Source of the DNA: Snodgrassella sp945267035
GTDB lineage: Bacteria > Pseudomonadota > Gammaproteobacteria > Burkholderiales > Neisseriaceae
DNA length: 64,000 nt
Assembly: GCF_026535915.1 (NCBI RefSeq)
Contig: NZ_JAFNPF010000001.1
Coordinates: forward strand, 806,001-870,000
Direction of reading: 5' to 3'
Each line of letters opens with the position of its first letter. The first letter of the stretch is position 1. Below, piece after piece: positions 33,514 to 43,348 of this stretch. The position numbers and the translations under genes are program-made. The notes under the pieces were generated by a model. It searched no databases. It was not told the origin of the DNA and was given only the letters and a program-made list of their open reading frames with translations.

Positions 33514-36042
33514 TTAAATTCTGCTGAGGCGTCGAATTTCTGGAATAGAGTGTAAATTCCGCATAATTTTATTTAGCTGGTCTAAATCTTTCACATGCAG
33601 GACAAAGCGAAACTCAATAAATCCATCAACCCCTTCAAGTTTTTTGGAAGTGGTTTCAACCGATTTGATGTCACCGCCGTTGATTGAAATAGCTTGAGCA
33701 ATGGAAGCTAACAGCCCGTGACCATCAATGGCATAGATGCAAAGTATCGCCTGATAATTGTTGGCTTGAAGGACATCCCAGCTGGCATCTAATTGTATGT
33801 CTGGATCGGTCTTTAAGACATTGTTACAAGTATCTCGATGGATAATAATGCCTTGATCTTTGATTAATAGAGCTTTAATGTTATCACCGGGTATGGGGTT
33901 ACAGCATTTAGCCAGATGTATATGTGACGATTCATTGCCGCTGATGCTGATCGGACTCAATTTAATGGTATCGCTGAAATGTTCGCCAGCAAGTTCTGCA
34001 ATATGCATGGCCACCGATACCGGTTTGAGTAATCCCATGCCAACGTCAGATAAAACATTTTCAAAGGTTGTATTTTTATTATTGAGATCGGCCAGGTATT
34101 TATCCTTTAAATCATCAGACAATAAAACGTTGGCAGGTAATAGGCTGGATAAAGCTTTCTGTAATAGTTTTTCGCCCAATTTAATGGCATCATAGCGATT
34201 CATTTTTTTGATTTGGCTTCGAATCGCACTGCGAGCATGACTGGAAACAGCAAAATCAAGCCAGGCAGGAGTGGGGCGACCTTCGCTGGAGGTAATAATT
34301 TCTACAACATCGCCAGTGTGTAATTTGGTGCGCAATGGCATTAGATTGTGATTAACTCGAGCAGAGACGGTGCGATTGCCGATATCGGTGTGCACTGCAT
34401 ACGCAAAATCAACCGGTGTCGCACCTTTAGGTAGGGTAATAATTTTACCTTTAGGCGTAAAAACATATACTTCGCTTGGAAATAAGTCAGTTTTGACATG
34501 TTCCAAAAATTCAATGGCATTAGCACTATGAGCCTGTAAATCCAAAATGCTTTGTAACCATTCATTGGTGCGCATCTGCGCCTGATCGAAGCTGGTTTGT
34601 TCGCCTTCTTTATATACCCAATAGCTTGAAATTCCTCTTTCAGCGATGATGTCCATTTCATAAGTACGTATTTGCACTTCTAAGGGTAACCCATATGGAC
34701 CAACCAAGACGGTGTGTAAACTTTGATAACCATTATTTTTGGGAATGGCGATGTAATCTTTGATACGACCAGGCTTTGGTTTATAAAGGTTGTGTAGCGC
34801 ACCTAAAGCCGCATAGCAGGCAGGGATGTTGTTAACAATAACACGGAAGGTATAAAGATCCATCACTTCCGCAAAATGCAAATTTTTAGAGCGCATCTTC
34901 TCATAAATGCTGTAAAGATTTTTTTCCCGCCCTTTGACTTGTGCTTCAATATTGGCGCTGACAAGGCGCTGACTAAAAGCACGTAAAACTTTGCCTACAA
35001 TGTCGTGTCGGTTTCGTCTGGATGATTGTATGGCTTTCTCAAGTACTTCATATCGATGAGGGTAAAGATATTTGAACGATAAATCTTGTAATTCATGATA
35101 CACGTAATTCAGACCGATGCGATTAGCCAACTGAGCATAAATCTCCATGGTTTCCTGCGCAATACGCCGTCGGCTGGATGGTTTTTTTGCCCCCAATGTC
35201 CGCATATTATGCAGACGATCTGACAGTTTTACGATGATAACCCGAATGTCTTGAGTCATAGCCATAATCAGTTTGCGGAAGCTTTCAGCTTGTGCTTCCT
35301 GCTGACTGTTATATTCTAATTTTTCTAATTTTGACAATCCATCGACCATATTGGCAATTGATTGACCAAATTGTTGGGTTAATTGTTCTTTGCTGGTGCC
35401 CGTATCTTCTAAAACATCATGCAATACTCCAGCACACAATGCTTGGATATCAACATGCCACTCTGCAAGTTGAGTGGCGACAGCTAGAGGATGGGTAATA
35501 TAGGGCAGTCCACTATTGCGAAATTGGCCAGCGTGAGCTTGGGCGCCAAATATGAAGGCCTGATTTAATAACTCAAGTTCTTCATTACCCAGATATTTGG
35601 CTGTGCGAAATAATTTATTTTTGGCTTGATTGATAATGTGTTGATAACTTGATTCAATCTGTTGGCGGCATAAATCAAGTTGAGTTTGAAAATCATCACT
35701 GCTTTGAGTATCAATTTCTTCAAAAAATTTAAGTCCTACTGGTCCCAAATCAACCTTTAGAGGATTGGATTCCTGATAGGCTAAATCTTCAAATGCGGTT
35801 TTGATTAAAGCAGCAGCTAAAGCTTGTATCCGTTGTTGTTCTTTTGCCAATGCTGTGGTTATGGCAAAACTGCGTTTTAATTTAGACGTTTTGCCAAGAT
35901 TATGGGCAATATTGTAAATATAGGCGCAGCTTTCTTCCAGTATTTCCCAGCGTTCAATTTTGCCCAGATATTCAGTCTGGGCAAAAAGATCGCTTCGCCA
36001 CTGATCTACAGGGGTAGCATAGGATATACTGGGCGCGAACAT
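33514..36042 (-). CDS. spoT: Bifunctional (p)ppGpp synthetase/hydrolase SpoT with N-terminal extension
   Basis: Makes and degrades (p)ppGpp. The 842-residue protein has the HD hydrolase domain (AHAGQFRNSGLPYITHP from 170; HDVLEDT with His 208/Asp 209), a synthetase domain with PKPGRIKDYIAIPKNNGYQS, a TGS domain (DLFPSEVYVFTPKGKIITLP) and a C-terminal ACT domain. E. coli SpoT is about 702 residues with its HD pair near 72-73, so this protein carries roughly 135 extra N-terminal residues, mostly helical, with no motif I know. No better internal start is obvious. It follows rpoZ by 15 bases, the usual gmk–rpoZ–spoT operon. Confidence 0.94.
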   Translation of the reverse strand: MFAPSISYATPVDQWRSDLFAQTEYLGKIERWEILEESCAYIYNIAHNLGKTSKLKRSFAITTALAKEQQRIQALAAALIKTAFEDLAYQESNPLKVDLGPVGLKFFEEIDTQSSDDFQTQLDLCRQQIESSYQHIINQAKNKLFRTAKYLGNEELELLNQAFIFGAQAHAGQFRNSGLPYITHPLAVATQLAEWHVDIQALCAGVLHDVLEDTGTSKEQLTQQFGQSIANMVDGLSKLEKLEYNSQQEAQAESFRKLIMAMTQDIRVIIVKLSDRLHNMRTLGAKKPSSRRRIAQETMEIYAQLANRIGLNYVYHELQDLSFKYLYPHRYEVLEKAIQSSRRNRHDIVGKVLRAFSQRLVSANIEAQVKGREKNLYSIYEKMRSKNLHFAEVMDLYTFRVIVNNIPACYAALGALHNLYKPKPGRIKDYIAIPKNNGYQSLHTVLVGPYGLPLEVQIRTYEMDIIAERGISSYWVYKEGEQTSFDQAQMRTNEWLQSILDLQAHSANAIEFLEHVKTDLFPSEVYVFTPKGKIITLPKGATPVDFAYAVHTDIGNRTVSARVNHNLMPLRTKLHTGDVVEIITSSEGRPTPAWLDFAVSSHARSAIRSQIKKMNRYDAIKLGEKLLQKALSSLLPANVLLSDDLKDKYLADLNNKNTTFENVLSDVGMGLLKPVSVAMHIAELAGEHFSDTIKLSPISISGNESSHIHLAKCCNPIPGDNIKALLIKDQGIIIHRDTCNNVLKTDPDIQLDASWDVLQANNYQAILCIYAIDGHGLLASIAQAISINGGDIKSVETTSKKLEGVDGFIEFRFVLHVKDLDQLNKIMRNLHSIPEIRRLSRI

Positions 36043-36057
36043 GGCGGACTGCCTGAA

Positions 36058-36261
36058 TTATTTTTTCTGATTTAACAATTCAGAGCCGATTTGTCCAGAG
36101 GCTATTTCACGCAAGGCAATAACCGTGGGTTTGTCATGGTCTTCTTCTACCAGTGCAGTGGCGCCATTGGCTAACTGACGTGCGCGCATGGCTGCAACCA
36201 TGGTTAAATCAAAATGATTTGAAATACGTCCGATGCAATCTTCTACAGTAATACGTGCCAT
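36058..36261 (-). CDS. rpoZ: DNA-directed RNA polymerase omega subunit
   Basis: A 67-residue protein that helps beta-prime folding and holds a ppGpp site in RNA polymerase. MARITVEDCIGRISNHFDL and ARQLANGATALVEEDHDKP are the conserved omega sequences. It lies between gmk and spoT, on the same strand with short gaps, matching the widespread ppGpp-linked operon. Confidence 0.96.
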   Translation of the reverse strand: MARITVEDCIGRISNHFDLTMVAAMRARQLANGATALVEEDHDKPTVIALREIASGQIGSELLNQKK

Positions 36262-36307
36262 TTTTAAATCCAGTTATAAAAAAATAAAGTAAATATCAAT
36301 TAAATTA

Positions 36308-36916
36308 TTATTCAGATAAAATTTTCTCAATATTGCGATGTTGAGCTTTCGTGCGCAGACCAGCAGAACGGATAATGGCCAGAAGGTCGAGTTCTGCTTG
36401 ATCTAATTCTTGATTAACAATAACATAATCAAATAGATAGCATTGTTCAATTTCTTCGCGGGCTTTACCCAAACGATATTGAATGACTTCCTGAGAGTCG
36501 GTACCTCGATTAATTAAACGTTCATTTAATTCTGCCATTGACGGCGGTAATATAAATATACTGGTTGCATCTGGTAATAATTGACGAATTTGAGCTGCTC
36601 CTTGCACATCAATTTCCAGAATAACATTAAATCCTGCTTTTTTCAGTGATTCAACGGCAGCAAGGCTGGTGCCATAGTAGTTGCCATATACCTGAGCGTG
36701 TTCGATAAAGGCATTGGCAGCAATCATTTCTTCAAATTCATTTTTGCTAACAAAATGATAGTGCACGCCATTTTGTTCACCCTCTCTCGGTGCTCTGGTC
36801 GTATGAGATATGGAGACACGGATATCTTGCTCACGGGAACTCAGGCGAGATACCAATGTGGTTTTACCTGTGCCGGAAGCAGCAGTAACAATGAAAATAT
36901 GTCCAATTTGAAGCAT
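36308..36916 (-). CDS. gmk: Guanylate kinase
   Basis: Phosphorylates GMP to GDP. The 202-residue protein has a P-loop ASGTGKTTL near residues 14-22, the GMP-binding block VSISHTTRAPREGEQNGVHYHFV, and a lid region with RGTDSQEVIQYRL. Length is normal. It heads the gmk–rpoZ–spoT operon, is divergent from pyrG, and directly supplies the guanine nucleotide pool used by SpoT. Confidence 0.95.
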   Translation of the reverse strand: MLQIGHIFIVTAASGTGKTTLVSRLSSREQDIRVSISHTTRAPREGEQNGVHYHFVSKNEFEEMIAANAFIEHAQVYGNYYGTSLAAVESLKKAGFNVILEIDVQGAAQIRQLLPDATSIFILPPSMAELNERLINRGTDSQEVIQYRLGKAREEIEQCYLFDYVIVNQELDQAELDLLAIIRSAGLRTKAQHRNIEKILSE

Positions 36917-37082
36917 GATACAAATTTATGGATTTCGGTGATTAATTATGCCACAACCGTGGGTAATGCGCTAATATCGTCTCGATACTCTTGCATAATC
37001 TTGCAATTGAAAGTCCGGCAACAGCCTTTCATTTAAAGTGATTTTCGGCTAAAATGCTCAATTCAATTTCCTGCTGATTGTC

Positions 37083-38708
37083 ATGACCAAATTTATTTTT
37101 GTGACTGGCGGTGTGGTCTCTTCATTGGGTAAAGGCATTGCCGCTGCGTCTACTGCTACTATTTTGGAATCACGTGGTCTAAAAGTGACCATGTTAAAAC
37201 TTGATCCTTATATCAATGTTGACCCGGGAACGATGAGTCCGTTTCAGCATGGCGAAGTATTCGTAACTGATGATGGCGCTGAAACTGATTTAGATTTGGG
37301 ACATTATGAGCGTTTTATTGATGCTACTATGCAAAAACGCAATAATTTCACTTCTGGTCAGGTATATGAAAGTGTTATTCAGAAAGAACGCCGCGGTGAT
37401 TATCTAGGTGGTACTGTTCAAGTTATCCCTCATATAACCGATGAAATTAAACGTAAAATTCACGAAGGTGCTGCTGGCTATGATGTTGCAATAGTCGAAA
37501 TTGGTGGTACTGTTGGTGATATAGAGTCTTTACCTTTTCTTGAAGCAATTCGTCAAATGCGTAGTCAACAAGGTCGCACGAATACCTTGTTTATTCATTT
37601 GTCTTATGTGCCTTATATTGCTGCTGCCGGTGAAATAAAAACTAAACCGACTCAGCACTCTGTTAAAGAATTACGTGAAATTGGTATCCAGCCTGATGTA
37701 TTGATTTGTCGCATGGATCGTCCAATGCCGGAAGAGGAAAAGAAAAAGATTGCCTTATTCTGTAATGTTGAAGAACGTGCAGTAATCAGTTGTTATGATG
37801 CAGACAGTATTTATGAAGTACCTGGCATGTTACATGATCAGGGCATTGATAATATTATTTGTGAGCAATTACAACTGAATGTTCAGCAGCCGGATTTGAC
37901 TGCCTGGAATAAAATTGTTTATGCAGTCCAGCATCCTAAGCATATCGTCCATATTGCCATGGTCGGTAAATATGTCGATCTGACGGAATCCTATAAATCT
38001 TTGTCTGAAGCTCTAAAACACGCAGGCATCAAGACTGAAACCAAAGTCGAAATACACTATATTGACAGTGAAGTTCTGGAAAAAGAGGGAACAGACTGTT
38101 TACAAGGTATGGATGCTATATTGGTCCCAGGTGGTTTTGGTACACGTGGTGTGGAGGGTAAAATCGCAGCTGTGCGTTATGCCCGCGAACACAAGATACC
38201 TTATTTGGGTATTTGTCTGGGGATGCAAATTGCTTTAATTGAATACGCTCGAGATATGGCTAATCTTCACGGTGCTAATTCAACTGAATTTGATTTGAAA
38301 ACCGAACATCCTGTTGTCGCTTTAATTGATGAATGGCAAGATCGTGATGGACAGATAGAAAAACGCGATATTAATACCAATTTAGGTGGAACCATGCGTT
38401 TGGGTGCTCAGGAAGTGGAGTTAAAGGAAGGCAGCTTAGCTAAATCTATTTATGGTCAACAGTTTATTCGTGAACGTCACCGCCATCGCTATGAAGTGAA
38501 TAATTTTTATTTGCCTCAATTGCAAGAGGCAGGTTTAGTTATTGGCGGTATATCTACTGGACATGAACATCTTGTGGAAGCCATTGAGTTGCCAGATCAT
38601 CCATGGTTTTTTGCTTGTCAATTCCATCCTGAATTTACTTCAACACCAAGGAATGGTCATCCTTTATTTACTGCATTTATTAAAGCTGCATTAGCTTATA
38701 AGAAATAA
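37083..38708 (+). CDS. pyrG: CTP synthase
   Basis: Converts UTP to CTP with glutamine as ammonia donor. The 541-residue protein has the synthetase domain opening FIFVTGGVVSSLGKGIAAAS, the LDPYINVDPGTMSPFQHGE block, and a class I glutamine amidotransferase domain with LGICLGMQIALIEYARD (catalytic Cys) and FHPEFTSTPRNGHPLF (His-Glu). All catalytic residues are visible. It is divergent from gmk and followed by a strong terminator. Confidence 0.97.
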   Translation: MTKFIFVTGGVVSSLGKGIAAASTATILESRGLKVTMLKLDPYINVDPGTMSPFQHGEVFVTDDGAETDLDLGHYERFIDATMQKRNNFTSGQVYESVIQKERRGDYLGGTVQVIPHITDEIKRKIHEGAAGYDVAIVEIGGTVGDIESLPFLEAIRQMRSQQGRTNTLFIHLSYVPYIAAAGEIKTKPTQHSVKELREIGIQPDVLICRMDRPMPEEEKKKIALFCNVEERAVISCYDADSIYEVPGMLHDQGIDNIICEQLQLNVQQPDLTAWNKIVYAVQHPKHIVHIAMVGKYVDLTESYKSLSEALKHAGIKTETKVEIHYIDSEVLEKEGTDCLQGMDAILVPGGFGTRGVEGKIAAVRYAREHKIPYLGICLGMQIALIEYARDMANLHGANSTEFDLKTEHPVVALIDEWQDRDGQIEKRDINTNLGGTMRLGAQEVELKEGSLAKSIYGQQFIRERHRHRYEVNNFYLPQLQEAGLVIGGISTGHEHLVEAIELPDHPWFFACQFHPEFTSTPRNGHPLFTAFIKAALAYKK

Positions 38709-38728
38709 TTTATTCCTTTTGTTCTAGT

Positions 38729-38757
38729 AGACTCTCTGAATCAGAGAGTCTTTTTTT
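38729..38757 (+). terminator. Terminator downstream of pyrG
   Basis: Stem AGACTCTCTGA/TCAGAGAGTCT with a short loop, followed by seven Ts, about 20 bases after the pyrG stop. Confidence 0.9.
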
Positions 38758-38837
38758 ATATGTAAATCAAATTATTATCTTTGCCAACTATGCCTTCTTT
38801 TTGTATGATGATAAAAAATCATATAAACCAAATAGAT

Positions 38838-39359
38838 ATGAAGTCATTATACTTGAAAGAATTATTGCTTTTAATTGGAATTGGCATAGGGCTGTGGTGG
38901 TGGCAAAATGAAAATAGCCTTGAAACCAAAGCAGATACCAGCCAACTACAACAACAAGTTTCAGAATCATTCAAATCAATCAAAGAAAACCTAACCAAGC
39001 CTCCAACTAATGATATCTCTCGGCAACAGAATATCGTATCCATTGAACAGGCTCAAAGGGAAAATTTAGCTAAAACGCAAGTGATTGGAGAGGGTAAGGT
39101 GATTAAAATCTTACCGGATGATAATCAAGGTAGTAGACATCAGCGTTTTATTCTACAGGTGCCAAGTGGCACGATATTGATAGTGCATAATCTGGAATTA
39201 TCTTCGCGATTACCAGATCTACAAAATGGGGATACTGTATCATTTGCTGGGGAATATATAAAAAATAAACATGGAGGTTTTGTGCACTGGACACATCATG
39301 ATCCATCTAGTCATCACGAGGCAGGGTGGTTAATATATCGTGGGCAAAAGTATCAATAA
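38838..39359 (+). CDS. DUF3465-domain protein
   Basis: A 173-residue protein with an N-terminal membrane anchor (LLLLIGIGIGLWWW) and then a spacer. The C-terminal DUF3465 domain has RHQRFILQVPSGTILIVHN, LQNGDTVSFAGEYIKN, GGFVHWTHHDPSSHHEAGW and a final YRGQKY, the family's HNxx…GEY…HWTHHDP pattern. It is expected to face the periplasm. Function unknown. The start is uncertain: ATG 38838 puts the anchor close to the N-terminus, while longer in-frame starts back to 38781 exist without a good ribosome-binding site. Confidence 0.8.
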   Translation: MKSLYLKELLLLIGIGIGLWWWQNENSLETKADTSQLQQQVSESFKSIKENLTKPPTNDISRQQNIVSIEQAQRENLAKTQVIGEGKVIKILPDDNQGSRHQRFILQVPSGTILIVHNLELSSRLPDLQNGDTVSFAGEYIKNKHGGFVHWTHHDPSSHHEAGWLIYRGQKYQ

Positions 39360-39423
39360 ATGAATATTATATTGGTTTAACATAGCATATAATCATTTTA
39401 TTAAACACACTAAAGGATAAATA

Positions 39424-39996
39424 ATGGACAATCTTTCTCAATTACGGACTATGGGCAATATTCTTGCACAAAATTGGTGGATTATACTTTGGCGGGGCAT
39501 TGCGGCTTTAATTTTTGGCTTAATCACATGGTTTAATCCAGTCATCACCCTGTACGTCATGGTAATTTTTTTTGGTGGATATGCTTTTGTAGATGGTGTT
39601 CTAGGTATCATCATGGCGATACGAGGACGACGTGATCATCATAAATGGTGGCTACTGTTGATTTGGGCTCTGGCAAACTTATTAACTGGCATTCTGACTT
39701 TCTTCTGGCCGCTTATCACCATGGTAGTTCTCACCGAAATTATTGCCATTTGGGCGATTATTTCCGGGTTATTACAAATTTTCACTGCAATTGGTTTACG
39801 CAAAGCTATTCAAGGTGAGGGATGGATCGTATTAGGGGGTATTCTTTCTATACTTTTAGGTATTGTACTAATTATCAATCCATTCGAGGGTGGCATTGCC
39901 TTAACCTGGGCATTGGGTATTTATGCAACAGTATTTGGTATCATTACTGTGGTACTGGCTTTTTGGGTAAGACGCCATGCCAAAAAAGGGTATTAA
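39424..39996 (+). CDS. HdeD-like (DUF308) membrane protein
   Basis: A 190-residue inner-membrane protein with about six hydrophobic helices in pairs, including NWWIILWRGIAALIFGLITW, LANLLTGILTFFWPLITMVV and WIVLGGILSILLGIVLIINP. The repeated 'W…RG..al.fG…P…l' layout is that of HdeD/DUF308, associated with acid stress in E. coli. It is a stand-alone gene with AAGGA shortly before its ATG. Confidence 0.85.
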   Translation: MDNLSQLRTMGNILAQNWWIILWRGIAALIFGLITWFNPVITLYVMVIFFGGYAFVDGVLGIIMAIRGRRDHHKWWLLLIWALANLLTGILTFFWPLITMVVLTEIIAIWAIISGLLQIFTAIGLRKAIQGEGWIVLGGILSILLGIVLIINPFEGGIALTWALGIYATVFGIITVVLAFWVRRHAKKGY

Positions 39997-40119
39997 ACCA
40001 AGCTTTGTGGTATCCCTTATAATCCCTTAAAGAGGTTAGTTTTATGATTGATGAAATAGTGGCTATTCAGTTGATCAACTAAGCCTAACTAAGAGAAAAA
40101 GATAATTCTCATTTGATTT

Positions 40120-40155
40120 AAAAAGATGTCTGTATTTCAGTACAGACATCTTTTT
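40120..40155. terminator. Bidirectional terminator between the HdeD-like gene and tyrB
   Basis: Stem AAAAGATGTCTGTA/TACAGACATCTTTT with a loop TTTCAG, with As on the left and Ts on the right, so it can serve both converging genes. Confidence 0.9.
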
Positions 40156-40176
40156 AGTTTCTAGATTTACAGTAAA

Positions 40177-41370
40177 TTATGTTAAAACTTTAGCCATAGC
40201 CTCAGCAACATAATCAATGTTTTTGGTATTTAACCCAGCGATACACATGCGACCATTTTCTACAATATAGATACTGAATTCACTTTGTAATCGAGCTACT
40301 TGCTCAGAATTCAGCCCTGTAAAACTGAACATGCCTCTTTGTTTGGTGAGAAAACTAAAATCTCGTCCAGGAACGCTGGATTGCAACACCTCATGAAGAC
40401 GGAAACGCATTGCATGAATTCTCTCACGCATTTCAGTGACTTCTTGTTGCCATTGATTGAAAAGATCAGCATTGTTGAGTACTTGATCAACGATATAATT
40501 GCCATGTCCCGGTGGGCTGGAGTAAAACCGACGAATAATAAATTTGAGCTGACTTTGCACAATTTTTGCTTGTTCCTGATTGGGACAGACCACACTTAGA
40601 GCGCCAACTCGCTCTCCATATAAAGACATATTTTTAGAAAAAGAATTGCTGATATACAGACAAAAGCCTAAATCTACTGCTTTGCGAATGGCATAAGTAT
40701 CTTGCTCCAGATCATCACCCAAACCTTGGTAAGCAAAATCCATAAAAGGAATCAGTTTTTTTTCTTTGATGATGGTGAGTAATTCATCCCATTCTGAAGC
40801 AGTTGGATCAATACCTGTGGGGTTATGGCAACATGGATGTAATAAAATAATATTTCCTGCATCAAGTTGCTGTAGAAATTGTTTCAATTCCTCAATTTTT
40901 AAACCGTTTGTTGCTGGGTCATAATAGGGATATTTTTTGACTGTGAATCCAGCACCTTCAAAGATACTGATGTGATTTCCCCAGGTGGGATTGCTGACAT
41001 AGATGTTTGCTCGTGGAAACCATTGATGGATAAATTCTGCACCTACTCTGAGTGCACCAGAACCACCCAAACTAGCAATGGTGGCTATCCGTCCAGATTG
41101 AACAGCTTCATGTTGGGTGCCAAATAAAAGGTTTTGACAGGCCTGACGATATCCTGCCAGACCATCCATGGGTAAATAATTGTGAGGTATGTTTTGCTGT
41201 GCTAATTGCTTTTCAACAGTTTTAACACATTCTAATATGGGTAAACGACCTTCATTATCATAATATACTCCCACTCCAAGGTTTACCTTATTGGGATTAG
41301 GATCTACATTATATTTATCGATTAGACCCAGAATAGGGTCTCCAGGATAGTATCTGACATTTTGAAACAT
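40177..41370 (-). CDS. tyrB: Aromatic/aspartate aminotransferase
   Basis: A class I PLP aminotransferase that finishes tyrosine, phenylalanine and possibly leucine or aspartate synthesis. The 397-residue protein has NLGVGVYYDNEGRLPILECV, a NYLPMDGLAGYR block, HPCCHNPTGIDPT and SNSFSKNMSLYGERVG with the PLP Lys at 246. These are the patterns of the AspC/TyrB group; distinguishing TyrB from AspC by eye is unsafe. It is close to aroB and aroK, which supply its pathway. Confidence 0.85.
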   Translation of the reverse strand: MFQNVRYYPGDPILGLIDKYNVDPNPNKVNLGVGVYYDNEGRLPILECVKTVEKQLAQQNIPHNYLPMDGLAGYRQACQNLLFGTQHEAVQSGRIATIASLGGSGALRVGAEFIHQWFPRANIYVSNPTWGNHISIFEGAGFTVKKYPYYDPATNGLKIEELKQFLQQLDAGNIILLHPCCHNPTGIDPTASEWDELLTIIKEKKLIPFMDFAYQGLGDDLEQDTYAIRKAVDLGFCLYISNSFSKNMSLYGERVGALSVVCPNQEQAKIVQSQLKFIIRRFYSSPPGHGNYIVDQVLNNADLFNQWQQEVTEMRERIHAMRFRLHEVLQSSVPGRDFSFLTKQRGMFSFTGLNSEQVARLQSEFSIYIVENGRMCIAGLNTKNIDYVAEAMAKVLT

Positions 41371-41480
41371 TTCAGTTCCTTAAAACAGCAATATTATTTA
41401 GTATGAAAAAAATGAAACTGCTGTAGTACAATTTACTACAATTGTAATTAAATGTCTTAACTATTTTTAAATTCTGCCGA

Positions 41481-42185
41481 TTACTTTTTTACAAAGACCA
41501 AATCCCACACACCATGTCCTAATCTTTTCCCTCTGCTTTCAAATTTTGTTTCAGGGCGATAGATCGGTTTAGGCGCAAAATCATCTGCCGTATTGTTTAA
41601 TTCATCAAAGCTTCTCAGTACCTCTAACATTTGTTCAGCATACTCTTCCCAGTCAGTAGCGAGATGAATATAGCCATTTGATTCAAGCTTAGGGAGTAAT
41701 TGTTCAATAAAAGGGCGTTGAATTAGGCGACGTTTATGATGTCTTTTTTTCTGCCATGGATCAGGGAAAAAAATATGAATACCGTGTACACTATCACTAT
41801 CTAGCATTGTGTTGACTACTTCTACTGCATCATGACGCATAACTCTGATATTAGAAATATTTTCTTCTTGAATCAGTTTTAATAAATTACCCACCCCAGG
41901 ACCATGAACGTCGATTGCCAAAAAATCCACTTCTGGTAATCTCTGAGCGATAGTTGCAGTTGCGGTGCCCATTCCAAAGCCAATTTCAAGTATTTTGGGA
42001 GCAGTTCGCTGAAAAGTGCTATTTAAGTCAATTTTATGAGGGCGATAATCTACGCCAAACTTAGACCATTGCGTATCAATGGCACGCTGTTGAGCAGCTG
42101 TCATGTGTCCTTGACGTAAAACAAAGCTTTTTATATTTCGGCGATTTTGCAGGTTTTCACTCGGATCTAATTCATTATTACTCAT
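41481..42185 (-). CDS. trmB: tRNA (guanine-N7-)-methyltransferase
   Basis: Methylates G46 in tRNA using SAM. The 234-residue protein has the SAM-binding motif LEIGFGMGTATATIA, AIDVHGPGVGNLL, and HIFFPDPWQKKRHHKRRL, the TrmB signature 'FPDPWpKkrH.krR'. C-terminal ETKFESRGKRLGHGVWDL is also typical. It is a single gene between tyrB and aroB. Confidence 0.95.
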   Translation of the reverse strand: MSNNELDPSENLQNRRNIKSFVLRQGHMTAAQQRAIDTQWSKFGVDYRPHKIDLNSTFQRTAPKILEIGFGMGTATATIAQRLPEVDFLAIDVHGPGVGNLLKLIQEENISNIRVMRHDAVEVVNTMLDSDSVHGIHIFFPDPWQKKRHHKRRLIQRPFIEQLLPKLESNGYIHLATDWEEYAEQMLEVLRSFDELNNTADDFAPKPIYRPETKFESRGKRLGHGVWDLVFVKK

Positions 42186-42246
42186 AAAGTTACTTCATCT
42201 TTAATTTTTTAAATTAATCACTATTCTTCAAAGTTATTTTTTATCA

Positions 42247-43341
42247 TTAACAGACTAGAAATGGTGCTAATGTCTCTTTAAGCATATCAGACGAGATGTT
42301 ATCTATTAATTTCGCTTGACCAAGCTTTTCAAGGATAACAAAACGTAATTTGCCGTCATGAATTTTTTTATCATGGCTCATATGGTTAAGCCACGCATCA
42401 AATGGCATCATAGGTGGCGTAGTCGGCAGTTTAGCCTTTTTCAGTAAATTCACAACTCTTTCAGTGTCATCTGGAGTTAAATAACCGATAATTTCAGATA
42501 AATGACAAGCAAGTACCATCCCCACAGCAACGGCTTCACCATGTAGCCAATTACCATAACCCATTTCTGCTTCTATTGCGTGAGCAAATGTATGTCCCAA
42601 ATTCAGCAGAGCACGTATCCCATTTTCTTTTTCATCAATGCTCACGATGTCTGCTTTCATTCTACAGCAGTGGTGTACGGCATACGCCAGTGTAGCTTGA
42701 TCTAATACCATCAAATGTTCAATATTTTTTTCAAGCCAACTTAAATATTCAATATCTCCGAGCAAAGCATATTTTATGACTTCAGCCATACCTGCAGAAA
42801 ATTCACGCTGAGGTAATGTACTAAGCGTATTTAAGTCAATCAACACGGCTTGCGGCTGATAAAAGGCCCCAATCATATTTTTTCCCAGAGGATGATTGAT
42901 GGCTGTTTTCCCTCCAACCGAAGAGTCAACTTGACTAAGCAGTGTGGTCGGAATTTGAATGAACGGGACGCCCCGCTGATAAGTTGCTGCTGCAAAACCG
43001 GCCATATCCCCGATAACGCCTCCACCCAAAGCGATAAGTGTGGTTTGACGATCAGCGCGATTTTGCATTAAACCATCATAAATTAAATTCAAGGTCTGAC
43101 CGTTCTTATATTTTTCTCCATCTGGCAAAATAATGTTTGAAACTTCACAATTAAATTGCTTAAAGAAATTTTGCCAACATGAGAGGTAAAGTGGAGCAAT
43201 GGTGTCATTGCTGATAATCACTACCTTTTTTCCAACAAACGAAGCAAAAGTTTTGGCAGGATGCTGGATCAGATCCGTATCAATAAAAATAGGGTACTGA
43301 TGTGAAGGTGTCGTAACCGTTAATGTATACATAGCACTCAT
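42247..43341 (-). CDS. aroB: 3-dehydroquinate synthase
   Basis: Second step of the shikimate pathway. The 364-residue protein shows the NAD-binding GGGVIGDMAGFAAATYQRG, PTTLLSQVDSSVGGKTAIN, and zinc ligands in RALLNLGHTFAHAIEAEMG and WLHGEAVAVGMVLA. It begins seven bases after the aroK stop, so the two form an operon. ATG 43332 is an in-frame alternative. Confidence 0.95.
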   Translation of the reverse strand: MSAMYTLTVTTPSHQYPIFIDTDLIQHPAKTFASFVGKKVVIISNDTIAPLYLSCWQNFFKQFNCEVSNIILPDGEKYKNGQTLNLIYDGLMQNRADRQTTLIALGGGVIGDMAGFAAATYQRGVPFIQIPTTLLSQVDSSVGGKTAINHPLGKNMIGAFYQPQAVLIDLNTLSTLPQREFSAGMAEVIKYALLGDIEYLSWLEKNIEHLMVLDQATLAYAVHHCCRMKADIVSIDEKENGIRALLNLGHTFAHAIEAEMGYGNWLHGEAVAVGMVLACHLSEIIGYLTPDDTERVVNLLKKAKLPTTPPMMPFDAWLNHMSHDKKIHDGKLRFVILEKLGQAKLIDNISSDMLKETLAPFLVC

Positions 43342-43348
43342 GAAAAAG

